Assembly: GCA_947630355.1 (NCBI GenBank)
Contig: CANRHJ010000028.1
Coordinates: 1-15,747, forward strand
Length of the DNA: 15,747 nucleotides
Reading direction: 5' to 3'
Source: Candidatus Gastranaerophilales bacterium
Lineage (GTDB): Bacteria > Cyanobacteriota > Vampirovibrionia > Gastranaerophilales > Gastranaerophilaceae
Shown here: positions 7,466 through 14,756 of the stretch, in pieces
Layout of the letters: the number at the start of each line of letters is the position of its first letter
How positions within the stretch are numbered: position 1 is the stretch's first letter
Position numbers and translations under genes: made by a program
The notes under the pieces: generated by a model
The model's database searches: none
What the model saw: the letters and a program-made list of their open reading frames with translations, nothing else
What the model was told of the DNA's origin: nothing

Positions 7466-8983
7466 TTAACCGAAAAAATTTACCTTATATTTACTTATTT
7501 GTTCTTTTAACTCAGCTTTATCTTCATCCGATAATTTTTCTCCGGAATTTAATTTTGAAGATAATTCGGACATATTTGCTTCAAAGAAATCAAACCAGCC
7601 GGACTTAAAGTCTTTTATTTTTTCGTTCGGAACATCATCAAGCATACCTTCATTTGCCGCAAATAAAATACTTACCTGCTGTGCGGCACTTAATGGTGAA
7701 TACTGCGGTTGTTTCAAAATTTCTGTTAATTTTTGTCCGCGTGTTAATTGGTCTTTTGTCGCTTTATCCAAGTCGCTTGCAAATTGTGCAAATGCCTCCA
7801 ATTCTCTATACTGTGCCAAATCCAATCTCAATTTGCCGGCTACCTGTTTTATTCCTTTTGTTTGAGCCGCCCCGCCTACTCTTGATACGGAAATTCCGGC
7901 ATTTATTGCAGGTCTTGTACCCGCATTGAACAATCCTGATTCTAAAAATATTTGCCCGTCCGTTATTGATATAACATTTGTAGGAATATATGCGGATACA
8001 TCTCCCGCTTGAGTCTCAATTATGGGTAATGCGGTTATGCTTCCTCCGCCCAATTCGTCATTTAACTTACATGCACGCTCAAGCAGCCTTGAATGTAAAT
8101 AAAATACATCACCCGGATAAGCTTCACGGCCTGACGGACGTTTTAATAACAAACTCATTGCTCTATATGCCTGTGCATGTTTTGATAAATCATCATATAT
8201 TATTAATACGGATTTTCCTTGTTCCATAAATTCTTCAGCTATTGCACATCCCGAAAACGGTGCTATATATTGAGTTGGTGCAGACTCATTAGCGGGTGCC
8301 GATACTATTATCGTATATTCCATAGCTCCGTAATTTTCCAACGTCTTTGCTAATTGCGCAACGGTTGATGTCTTCTGACCTATCGCAACATATATACATA
8401 TTACATCTTTACCTTTTTGGTTTATTATCGTATCTATTGCAATTGCCGTCTTACCTGTTTGCCTGTCACCTATTATAAGTTCCCTTTGTCCTCTGCCTAT
8501 CGGAGTTAAAGCATCTATTGCAGTCAAGCCCGTTTGTAGGGGTTCACATACGGATTTTCTCGTTACTATTCCTGGAGCTACCCTCTCTATTGCACGCATT
8601 TTAGTGCTGTTGATATCTCCTCTGCCGTCTGTGGGAACACCAGTAGGATCTATTATCCTGCCAAGCAACCCTTCACCTACAGGAACCGATGCTATCCTTC
8701 CCGTTGTCCTTACACTCATTCCTTCTCTTATGTGGGTGTATTCCCCTAATATTACAACACCTACATTATCCTCTTCCAAGTTCAATACTATTCCTAACGT
8801 TCCTTTGCCGTCATCAAATTCAACCAGTTCCGATGACATCGCATCACTTAAACCGTATATCCTGCATATCCCGTCCGCTACCTCTATTACTACTCCGACA
8901 TTCTTTACTTCAAGTTTCGTCTCGTAGTTTTGTAACTTCTCTTTTATTATTGATGTTATTTCTTCCGGATTTATTGTCGCCAT
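7466..8983 (-). CDS. atpA: F1 ATP synthase alpha subunit (505 aa)
   Basis: This is the regulatory, non-catalytic nucleotide-binding subunit of F1. The Walker A motif is GDRQTGKT at residues 172-179. The arginine finger that completes the catalytic site on beta is R368 in the SVSRVGGAAQ segment. The full alpha-subunit length is present with no gap. The start codon ATG 8983 lies one base beyond the atpH stop, with an AGGGA Shine-Dalgarno inside the end of atpH, indicating coupled translation. Confidence 0.98.
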   Translation of the reverse strand: MATINPEEITSIIKEKLQNYETKLEVKNVGVVIEVADGICRIYGLSDAMSSELVEFDDGKGTLGIVLNLEEDNVGVVILGEYTHIREGMSVRTTGRIASVPVGEGLLGRIIDPTGVPTDGRGDINSTKMRAIERVAPGIVTRKSVCEPLQTGLTAIDALTPIGRGQRELIIGDRQTGKTAIAIDTIINQKGKDVICIYVAIGQKTSTVAQLAKTLENYGAMEYTIIVSAPANESAPTQYIAPFSGCAIAEEFMEQGKSVLIIYDDLSKHAQAYRAMSLLLKRPSGREAYPGDVFYLHSRLLERACKLNDELGGGSITALPIIETQAGDVSAYIPTNVISITDGQIFLESGLFNAGTRPAINAGISVSRVGGAAQTKGIKQVAGKLRLDLAQYRELEAFAQFASDLDKATKDQLTRGQKLTEILKQPQYSPLSAAQQVSILFAANEGMLDDVPNEKIKDFKSGWFDFFEANMSELSSKLNSGEKLSDEDKAELKEQISKYKVNFFG

Positions 8984-8984
8984 A

Positions 8985-9542
8985 TCAGTTCCCTTTTATT
9001 AATTCTTTTTGCATATTATCAAACTTCGTTTTTAGGCTGAAATCTATTGTCTTATCTTCTATCTCTATTATAATTCCGCCTATTATTTCTTTATTTACAA
9101 GATATTCTGCTTCTATTTTCTTATTAATCTTTTGTGACAGTTTATTCTCTATTTTTTCTTTCTGCTCCGATTTCAGCTCAACCGCAGATATTATTTTAGG
9201 TTTTACTATCCCTCTGCTTTTATTATATATCTCATTATACTCTTCGGCTATTTTATTTATTATGCTTAATCTGCCCGCATCATTTAAAATAAACAAGAAA
9301 TCCATAAGTTCTTTCCCGATGTGAGGTGAAAACAGCTTTTGTATTACATCTTTTTTATCTTCTTTTGTTATCAGCGGACTGTTTAAAAATTCTTTCAAAT
9401 CTTTATTTGCTTTTATTGTTTCAAGCACAAATATCAGTTCAGAATCAACCTTATCAACGGTGTTACTCTCTGATGCCGTTAAATACATCGCTTTTGCATA
9501 TTTTATTGCAGTTTTTAAATTTTTTATATCCGATACGTTCAT
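8985..9542 (-). CDS. atpH: F1 ATP synthase delta subunit (185 aa)
   Basis: Delta joins the peripheral b/b' stalk to the top of F1. Length is normal. The helical N-terminal domain (about 1-110) contains the L-x-x-F-L-x-S-P-L-I segment. The C-terminal domain contains I-I-G-G-I-I-I-E-I-E-D-K-T-I-D, the most conserved element of the delta/OSCP family. The start overlaps the atpF stop as ATGA (9539-9542), and the TGA stop lies one base before atpA. In cyanobacterial nomenclature this gene is atpD. Confidence 0.93.
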   Translation of the reverse strand: MNVSDIKNLKTAIKYAKAMYLTASESNTVDKVDSELIFVLETIKANKDLKEFLNSPLITKEDKKDVIQKLFSPHIGKELMDFLFILNDAGRLSIINKIAEEYNEIYNKSRGIVKPKIISAVELKSEQKEKIENKLSQKINKKIEAEYLVNKEIIGGIIIEIEDKTIDFSLKTKFDNMQKELIKGN

Positions 9543-10039
9543 AGATTTATCTTATCAAGCTCCTCAATAGCTTCTTCTATATATTTGTCATGCAGTTTTT
9601 GATTGCCTTCAATTTGCTCCGTTATATTGTTTCTTGCCAATTCTACAGACTTTTTTGTTAAAATTCCCGTCAATTTCGATTTAAATTGTTTCTCCTCAAG
9701 ACTTAAAATCCTTTCCGCACCGGTTATTATATCCTGCTTCTTACGGCTTATATCTCTTTCCGTCTTGTTCTTTAAGCTTGTTATACTCTTGTTCGCACTT
9801 CTTTTTATTTCATTTGTTTCCGTTTCCAAATTGGAAATTTTATTCTCGGCAGCTCTTAATTCTTCTTCTGCTGAGGCTTTCTCAAATTCTGAGGTCTTAA
9901 CATAATTCTTTATCTGTTCTTGCTGCTCGGTTATTTTACTTTTTATATTAAGCTTCATTAGTATAAATAATAAAATACCGGCTACAATTATGAAATTAAA
10001 TGTATTTGATTGTACTATTTCCTGCCAAATTTCCGTCAT
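9539..10039 (-). CDS. atpF: F0 ATP synthase b subunit (166 aa)
   Basis: This is one of two peripheral-stalk b-type subunits. A single membrane segment (about residues 13-30) is followed by a long charged helix rich in Glu and Lys, typical of the b coiled coil. It is the second b-type gene after the c gene, the position of b (as opposed to b') in cyanobacteria. Only three bases separate it from the preceding b' gene, and it overlaps atpH by four. Sequence conservation in this family is low, so the assignment relies on topology and gene order. Confidence 0.88.
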   Translation of the reverse strand: MTEIWQEIVQSNTFNFIIVAGILLFILMKLNIKSKITEQQEQIKNYVKTSEFEKASAEEELRAAENKISNLETETNEIKRSANKSITSLKNKTERDISRKKQDIITGAERILSLEEKQFKSKLTGILTKKSVELARNNITEQIEGNQKLHDKYIEEAIEELDKINL

Positions 10040-10042
10040 TTT

Positions 10043-10501
10043 TTATTCTTCTATTTTTGTCTTATTAATACCGTCAGTATTTACATCAGAACCTAAAATC
10101 TTCTGTGAAATATCTTTTGCAATACTTACTATATCTTCTTTGAGTATCTCTTTTGCAGAATATGCGGATTTTTTCATTTCTTCTCTTCTGTTTGATATAT
10201 CCGTATTGACCTCGTCTTTGTACTCTTTCAGCCGCTTGGAATATTCCTGCTTAAATATGTTATTTTGTTCGGTTATTTTCTCTCTGGCTTCTTCTCGGCA
10301 TTTAGAAAGTTCCTCTTCCCGATATTTATTCTTTACGGCTGTTTGTTCCTTTATTTCTTCGGCATTATTAAAGTTTATTTCTACGTACTTCTGTCTTTCT
10401 TTCATTATTTTTAACAACGGAGCATAAAATATTCCGTTCATTATTAAAACAAAAACAACAAAACTAATCGCCGCAATTATTATTGTTGCATCAAATTCCA
10501 T
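10043..10501 (-). CDS. atpF': F0 ATP synthase b' subunit (152 aa)
   Basis: It has an N-terminal membrane segment (about 7-25), then F-Y-A-P-L-L-K-I-M-K-E-R, the usual exit of b-type subunits into the stalk helix, then a long charged coiled coil. It directly follows the c-subunit gene, the place of b' (cyanobacterial atpG) in organisms with a heterodimeric b/b' stalk. An AGAGG ribosome site lies at 10508-10512. Having two unequal b genes supports a cyanobacterial-type or alphaproteobacterial-type enzyme; the gene order favours the cyanobacterial lineage. Confidence 0.88.
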   Translation of the reverse strand: MEFDATIIIAAISFVVFVLIMNGIFYAPLLKIMKERQKYVEINFNNAEEIKEQTAVKNKYREEELSKCREEAREKITEQNNIFKQEYSKRLKEYKDEVNTDISNRREEMKKSAYSAKEILKEDIVSIAKDISQKILGSDVNTDGINKTKIEE

Positions 10502-10514
10502 TTAAAACCTCTTT

Positions 10515-10757
10515 TTAAAACATTCCGAGTAACTTAAATGAAACGACCAAAGCATATAACGCACAGGCTTCGGCTAAAGCTGCACCTACCAAAAAGTTAA
10601 TAAATGCCTTTCCTGCTATTTCCGGCTGCCTTGATATTGATTCCAATAATCCTTTCAGACCTATACCTATACCAAGACCAACTCCTAATGCAGCCAATCC
10701 TATTCCCAGTCCTGCACCTAATTGCGCCATTTCTGATATTGTTTTTATTTCTTCCAT
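10515..10757 (-). CDS. atpE: F0 ATP synthase c subunit (80 aa)
   Basis: This is the rotor-ring proteolipid, a two-helix hairpin. Helix 1 carries a run of alternating glycines (G25-x-G-x-G-x-G-x-G33) and the polar loop has R43-Q-P45. The ion-binding carboxylate is E63 in helix 2, exactly 20 residues after R43 as in known c subunits. The residue after it is Ala, and the position equivalent to Gln32 of the Na+-binding Ilyobacter ring is Ile30, so the site looks proton-specific rather than sodium-specific. This is inferred from alignment by eye. The gene has the best Shine-Dalgarno of the operon, as expected for the subunit needed in most copies. Confidence 0.96.
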   Translation of the reverse strand: MEEIKTISEMAQLGAGLGIGLAALGVGLGIGIGLKGLLESISRQPEIAGKAFINFLVGAALAEACALYALVVSFKLLGMF

Positions 10758-10763
10758 TTCTAT

Positions 10764-10769
10764 CTCCTT
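10764..10769 (-). promoter_or_regulatory. Strong Shine-Dalgarno for the c subunit
   Basis: AAGGAG (minus strand) lies 6 bases before the atpE start. It is stronger than the sites of the other atp genes and fits the high c:F1 stoichiometry. Confidence 0.7.
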
Positions 10770-10771
10770 TT

Positions 10772-11446
10772 TTAATGTTCCTCTGATACTGATGTTGATA
10801 TATATGCTATTGATAACATCATAAATACAAATGCCTGTATAAATGCTACAAATATTTCAAAAAACATGGCAGGTATCGGTAATCCTACCGCCGCTATACC
10901 CAATAATGCGGAAACAAGTATCTCTCCCGCAAAAATATTGGCAAATAACCTTAATGACAAACTTAACGGTCTTGTTATCATCTCCAAAAAATCAACCAGC
11001 GTGGTTATTATCCCTGCAAATGATAACCCGTGCCATATCGCATGTATTCCTTTCTTCCTGAAACCTTGATACAAATAATAGACTAATACCAATATAGCCA
11101 TAGCCGCAGTCATATTTATATCATTCGTCGGTGATGCTATTTCCCCTTCTTTTATATGTATCAGCCTTAAAGGCAGCTGACCCATTAAGTTCGCAAACAG
11201 TATAAATAAGAACAACGAACCTATTAACGGAATATGTTTTTCACCTTCTTCTATATCCGACAAGCTTCCGATAAAGAACTTCATTACGCTTTCTGCCGCA
11301 GTCTGTATCTTATTTGGTATTATCTCCAGCTTTCGGGTAAATATAAAGGCAAGTATTATTACAAATGCCATTACGGTCCACATTGTTATTAACGTATCCC
11401 AATGAACATGTAAATTTCCTATATATCCTGTCCAGTGTCCGCTCAT
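10772..11446 (-). CDS. atpB: F0 ATP synthase a subunit (224 aa), first gene of the operon
   Basis: This is the stator membrane subunit forming the proton half-channels against the c ring. About five or six membrane helices are seen. The essential arginine is R166 in SLSLRLFANIFAGE (equivalent to R210 of E. coli). The N-terminal G-H-W region and the F-A-N-L-M-G-Q-L-P segment (about 84-92) are typical. No atpI gene precedes it; the upstream gene is the divergent hydE. A ribosome site AAGGGG lies just before the start. In cyanobacterial nomenclature this gene is atpI. Confidence 0.95.
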   Translation of the reverse strand: MSGHWTGYIGNLHVHWDTLITMWTVMAFVIILAFIFTRKLEIIPNKIQTAAESVMKFFIGSLSDIEEGEKHIPLIGSLFLFILFANLMGQLPLRLIHIKEGEIASPTNDINMTAAMAILVLVYYLYQGFRKKGIHAIWHGLSFAGIITTLVDFLEMITRPLSLSLRLFANIFAGEILVSALLGIAAVGLPIPAMFFEIFVAFIQAFVFMMLSIAYISTSVSEEH

Positions 11447-11470
11447 TTTTCCCCTTACTTATATAAACTT

Positions 11471-11499
11471 ATGTTATCACATATTTTAAAAAATTTGAA
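11471..11499 (-). promoter_or_regulatory. Candidate promoter of the atp operon
   Basis: Reading the minus strand, TTCAAA (11499-11494) and TAACAT (11476-11471) are separated by 17 bases, each a 4/6 match to consensus. TGA directly before TAACAT makes an extended -10. The start point would be near 11464, 18 bases before atpB. The matches are moderate, so this is a candidate only. Confidence 0.4.
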
Positions 11500-11500
11500 C

Positions 11501-11530
11501 TTGTTAATAAAATTACTCTGATTGTATAAT
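11501..11530 (+). promoter_or_regulatory. Promoter of hydE
   Basis: TTGTTA (11501-11506) and a perfect TATAAT (11525-11530) are 18 bases apart. The leader would be about 12 bases with only a weak ribosome site (CGGG). Its -35 box lies one base from the candidate -35 of the divergent atp promoter. Confidence 0.55.
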
Positions 11531-11549
11531 TATTTTAACGGGTATTTTT

Positions 11550-12572
11550 ATGAACAAAATTATTGAAAAAGCTGAGCAAACTAATCTTTTAGACAAAAAC
11601 GAAATAATTTCTTTATTAAAAATTGATAATGAAAATCTTTTTAAAGCTGCTGACAGAGTCAGAAAAAAATATAAGGGAGATTTTGTACATCTGAGAGGAC
11701 TTATTGAATTTACGAATATCTGCAGATGTAATTGTTTTTACTGCGGGCTTAGAAAGGATAATTCTAATCTTGAAAGATACAGATTAACTGAGGATGAAAT
11801 ATTAATCTGTACCCAAAGAGCCGTAAACGCCGGATATAAAACCGTCGTTTTACAAGGCGGAGAAGATTTATTTTTTACTCCCGATAAAATTTGCCGCATC
11901 ATCAGAAAAATAAAAAAATATGATATTGCGGTTACATTAAGTATCGGAGAACGTTCTTTTGAAGAATATAAAGCTTTTAGGGATGCCGGCGCTGACAGAT
12001 ATTTATTAAGGATTGAAACAACCGATGAAAATTTATATAAATCTCTTCATCCCGGTATGAGTTTGGAAAACAGAAAAAATTGCCTATATAACTTAAAAAA
12101 ATTAGGGTATGAAACAGGTTCGGGATGCATTGTCGGATTACCTAATCAAACAGTTGAATCTTTAGCTGATGATATTTTGTTCTTTAAAAATCTGGATGCG
12201 GATATGGTCGGCATCGGACCTTTTATTCCCCATCCGAATACTCCGCTTGCTTCTCACTTAAATGATAATTTTGACTTGGCGCTTAAAGTAAATGCCGTTT
12301 TAAGACTTTTAATGCCCGATATCAACATCCCCGCCACTACTGCTATGGAAACTTTAAGACCTGACGGAAGAATTATTGCACTCAATTCCGGCTCCAACGT
12401 CGTTATGCCTAATATGACTGATTTGAAATACAGAGCCAAATACGAAATTTACCCCGGTAAAATTTGCATTAATGATTCACCTGATAAATGTATTTCCTGT
12501 ATTAAATCAAAACTAAACAAAATAGGAAGAACTGTTTCAAACTCTAAAGGTTTCAGGCATGACAAAATTTAA
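11550..12572 (+). CDS. hydE: [FeFe] hydrogenase H-cluster maturase HydE, radical SAM (340 aa)
   Basis: HydE is a radical SAM enzyme that acts with HydG and HydF to build the 2Fe subcluster of [FeFe] hydrogenases. The radical SAM motif is C58-x3-C62-x2-C65, followed by Y-C-G-L-R. Family blocks are all present: the LQGGED segment (101-106), LSIGER (130-135), AGADRYLLR (146-154), GPFIPHPNTPL (223-233), PATTA (261-265) and VVMPNMT (284-290). C306-x7-C314-x2-C317 has the spacing of the second cluster site described in Thermotoga HydE. This combination separates it from BioB, PylB and MqnC. No hydrogenase, hydF or hydG lies in the window. It is transcribed divergently from the atp operon and appears monocistronic, although no clear terminator follows. 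Confidence 0.92.
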   Translation: MNKIIEKAEQTNLLDKNEIISLLKIDNENLFKAADRVRKKYKGDFVHLRGLIEFTNICRCNCFYCGLRKDNSNLERYRLTEDEILICTQRAVNAGYKTVVLQGGEDLFFTPDKICRIIRKIKKYDIAVTLSIGERSFEEYKAFRDAGADRYLLRIETTDENLYKSLHPGMSLENRKNCLYNLKKLGYETGSGCIVGLPNQTVESLADDILFFKNLDADMVGIGPFIPHPNTPLASHLNDNFDLALKVNAVLRLLMPDINIPATTAMETLRPDGRIIALNSGSNVVMPNMTDLKYRAKYEIYPGKICINDSPDKCISCIKSKLNKIGRTVSNSKGFRHDKI

Positions 12573-12655
12573 TTAGGTGCCGCAGAATTATCTCGGACAA
12601 TTTATTCCGTTACCATAATATATTGATTTTTATATACTAATCTTCTACAATATTT

Positions 12656-12661
12656 TATAAC
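12656..12661 (+). promoter_or_regulatory. Possible -10 box for the PqqD/GT2/radical SAM cassette
   Basis: TATAAC lies 19 bases before the ATG at 12681, the same spacing as the -10 boxes of the other three plus-strand starts. No recognisable -35 is present at 16-18 bases upstream. The rest of 12573-12680 holds no small gene or hairpin that I can see. Confidence 0.35.
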
Positions 12662-12680
12662 AGTAAGATTGAGGTAGGAA

Positions 12681-13100
12681 ATGACCAGCTATAAATTAAA
12701 TGAAGAAAAGATGTATGCAGATATTGATGAAGGTATAGCAATTATTATTAATTCCGAAACGGGTATTTATTACGGGATGAATGCTTTTGCCACTCAAGTT
12801 TATGAAAATATTGAAAAAGGTATAAGCACCGAAAAAATATTATCCGCAATAAAAGAAATTCCCTCTGTTCCTGATACTTTGGAAGATAACTTTAATCTTT
12901 TTGTTAATATTATGGTTCAAAAAGGAATTTTAATTCCTGCCATTGAAAGTAATGAAGAAATAAAAATCAGTTCAAATTTGGCTCTGGACGAAAAATTCAT
13001 TATTGAATTAAAAGAATACAGTGATGCTCAGGAATTACTTTTGGCTGATCCCATTCACGAATTAAAAGAAGCCGAAAATACAAATAAAGCAGCTGTTTGA
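12681..13100 (+). CDS. PqqD-like (RRE-type) protein with a 40-residue C-terminal tail (139 aa)
   Basis: Residues about 4-87 fit the PqqD/RRE winged-helix fold: short beta strands around residues 17-32 (I-A-I-I-I-N...T-G-I-Y-Y-G-M-N), the conserved N-A-F-A-T-Q-V-Y-E-N-I helix (34-44), a G-I-S-T-E-K-I turn, then a helix ending in V-Q-K-G-I-L. PqqD-family domains bind leader peptides of ribosomally made, modified peptides and hand them to radical SAM or other enzymes. After the domain comes a tail (98-139) containing D115-A-Q-E-L-L-L-A-D-P-I-H126, longer than in ordinary PqqD proteins of about 90 residues. The tail resembles short peptides I recall with a D-P-I-H motif near lasso-like loci, but I could not check this. 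The ribosome site is GAGGTAGG at 12671-12678. It is the first gene of a three-gene cassette with a GT2 glycosyltransferase and a radical SAM protein. Confidence 0.7.
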   Translation: MTSYKLNEEKMYADIDEGIAIIINSETGIYYGMNAFATQVYENIEKGISTEKILSAIKEIPSVPDTLEDNFNLFVNIMVQKGILIPAIESNEEIKISSNLALDEKFIIELKEYSDAQELLLADPIHELKEAENTNKAAV

Positions 13101-13117
13101 TATATTTGGAGATTAAA

Positions 13118-13801
13118 ATGAACGATTTAATATCAATAATCATGCCTGTTAAAAACGGTAAAAAATATATTTCGGAAGCACTTCAAACAATAAAAAAACA
13201 GAATATGAATGTCGAGATTATTGTAGTTGATGACGGCTCCACTGATAATACCGCTGAAATAGCAAAAAGTGAAGGCTGCAAAGTTCTGAGATATGAAGTT
13301 TCCGAAGGTCAGGTTAAAGCTAAAAATAAGGGTTTAAAGGCAGCTAACGGGAAATACATACTGTTCCATGACCATGATGATGTTATGAATGACGGTGCTT
13401 TAAAAAGATTATATGATGAAATTTCGGGTGATAATTCAATAAGTGCGGTACAAGCTATGGTTAAAGATTATATTTCTCCGGAAATTCCCGAAGAAGAAAA
13501 GCAAAGAACAATAATAAAACAAAATCCATACTATGGCTTATTTACGGGGGCAATTCTCATCAGAAAATCCGCATTTGACCTAACGGGTGATTTTAAAGCA
13601 AATGTTGATACCGGTGAAATTATTGAATGGCTCGGCAATATGGAAAAACATAATCTGAAAGTTAAAAAAATTGATTTTGTTTCTACAAACAGAAGAGTTC
13701 ACTCGTCTAATTTCGGCAAAACGCATCAGAAAAAAGAATATAAAGATTATGCGGCTGTATTGCGTGCCAAAATAAAAAGAGGAGCTAATGCAGGAACTTA
13801 A
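13118..13801 (+). CDS. Family 2 glycosyltransferase (227 aa)
   Basis: This is a GT-A fold transferase using a nucleotide-sugar donor; the acceptor is unknown. It has the N-terminal V-S/I-I-I-M-P-V-K-N-G strand, the nucleotide-binding VVDDGST motif (36-42), and D85-H-D-D88 as the metal-binding DxD-type motif. The C-terminal part has a R-R-V-H-S-S-N-F segment and then a basic tail. There is no membrane segment, so it acts in the cytosol. ATG 13118 is chosen because GGAGA (13108-13112) lies 5 bases upstream; a TTG in the same frame at 13097 would overlap the preceding gene and lacks such a site. There are 17 bases after the PqqD-like gene and a 14-base overlap with the next gene, so the three are co-transcribed. 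Confidence 0.85.
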   Translation: MNDLISIIMPVKNGKKYISEALQTIKKQNMNVEIIVVDDGSTDNTAEIAKSEGCKVLRYEVSEGQVKAKNKGLKAANGKYILFHDHDDVMNDGALKRLYDEISGDNSISAVQAMVKDYISPEIPEEEKQRTIIKQNPYYGLFTGAILIRKSAFDLTGDFKANVDTGEIIEWLGNMEKHNLKVKKIDFVSTNRRVHSSNFGKTHQKKEYKDYAAVLRAKIKRGANAGT

Positions 13802-14756
13802 ACAGAAATTTAATATTTCGGAAAGCTTTTTCAACAGATATTTTAAAGAAAATGCTCAGAACCGCTTCGGTATTGAACTGTCTAAGTTTCTTTGGTATAA
13901 AATCGGGAAATTCTTAAATCCGCAAAAACATGAATTTTATCTTAACGAGTTTATTAAAGATGAAATAATTAACTTCTATGAAAAAAAGGAATTATATATA
14001 CCTTTTTTGGAAATTAACGTAACAACAAAATGTACACTAAGGTGTAAAGATTGCTGCGCATTAATTCCCGAGTTTAATAACCATACCCATATTAATCTTT
14101 CTTTTGAGGACTTTAAGCGGCAGTTAGATAAGATATGTGATGCGGCTTCTGTCAGACATTTAATATTACTTGGAGGAGAACCGCTTATTAACCCCCATTT
14201 ACCCGAAATGGTTGAATATGCCTCACAAAAAAATAATATTTCCATAATAAGAATAACCACTAACGGTACTATGCTGCCGAGCGTAAAACTGCTTGAAACA
14301 ATTAAAAACACTATGGAAAACGGTGGAGTTAAAATATATTTCTATATCAGCAATTATTCCGCTAATACCCAATTAAATAACATTTTAAAATATGACGAAA
14401 TAAAACAGATTCTGCAGGAATACAATATAAAATTCCAAATGGTTGACAGTTGGAGCTGGCTTGCAGAAAGAGGTTTATCTGATATTCAATCCGATGAAGC
14501 CCAAACCGTTAAACGCGCAAGTGAATGTTTCAGAATAAAATGTACACAAATTTTAAACGGCAAACTCGGCATTTGTTCAAAAGCTTTAGCCGCAAGAGAA
14601 TTCGGAATTTTAAAACAAGACGATTTTATTGATTTGGCAAAAACCTCAGATTTAAAGTCTGATTTAATAAAATTCTTTCAGACCGAAGCACCTTATCCTT
14701 GTTCTTTTTGCAGAATTACCGATGAAACAGTTAAACCTGCAATCCAGCTTGATTAA
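13788..14756 (+). CDS. Radical SAM protein with C-terminal cysteines (322 aa)
   Basis: The radical SAM cluster motif is C82-T-L-R-C86-K-D-C89, with an extra C90. L-L-G-G-E-P (127-132) is the usual glycine-rich SAM-contacting segment. About 75 residues precede the core, an N-terminal extension with no recognised domain. C247, C252 and C263 and a C305-x2-C308 pair form a C-terminal set that could hold an auxiliary cluster, as in SPASM/twitch enzymes, but the spacing is not the classical one. The opening T-K-C-T-L-R-C-K-D-C-C resembles radical SAM proteins that I associate with surface polysaccharide loci and peptide-modification loci. The ATG at 13788 has GAGGAG at 13779-13784 and overlaps the GT2 gene. 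The substrate is unknown. The 3' end overlaps the convergent TPR gene by 26 bases. Confidence 0.8.
   Translation: MQELKQKFNISESFFNRYFKENAQNRFGIELSKFLWYKIGKFLNPQKHEFYLNEFIKDEIINFYEKKELYIPFLEINVTTKCTLRCKDCCALIPEFNNHTHINLSFEDFKRQLDKICDAASVRHLILLGGEPLINPHLPEMVEYASQKNNISIIRITTNGTMLPSVKLLETIKNTMENGGVKIYFYISNYSANTQLNNILKYDEIKQILQEYNIKFQMVDSWSWLAERGLSDIQSDEAQTVKRASECFRIKCTQILNGKLGICSKALAAREFGILKQDDFIDLAKTSDLKSDLIKFFQTEAPYPCSFCRITDETVKPAIQLD

Noticed and set aside
10515..10757. Sodium-dependent ATP synthase
   Set aside because: The Na+ signature is missing: Ile at the Gln32 position and Ala after the ion-binding Glu.
3295..11069. Many plus-strand open frames of 60-210 codons opposite the atp and AsmA genes
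   Set aside because: They are reverse-strand shadows of clear protein families, Leu/Ser/Tyr-rich, without ribosome sites or recognisable domains.
11550..12572. Biotin synthase, PylB or MqnC-type radical SAM enzyme
   Set aside because: The GPFIPHPNTPL, PATTA and VVMPNMT blocks plus the C-x7-C-x2-C end are HydE features.
13097..13117. Upstream TTG as the glycosyltransferase start
   Set aside because: It overlaps the end of the PqqD-like gene; ATG 13118 has GGAGA at proper spacing and begins the usual GT2 N-terminus.
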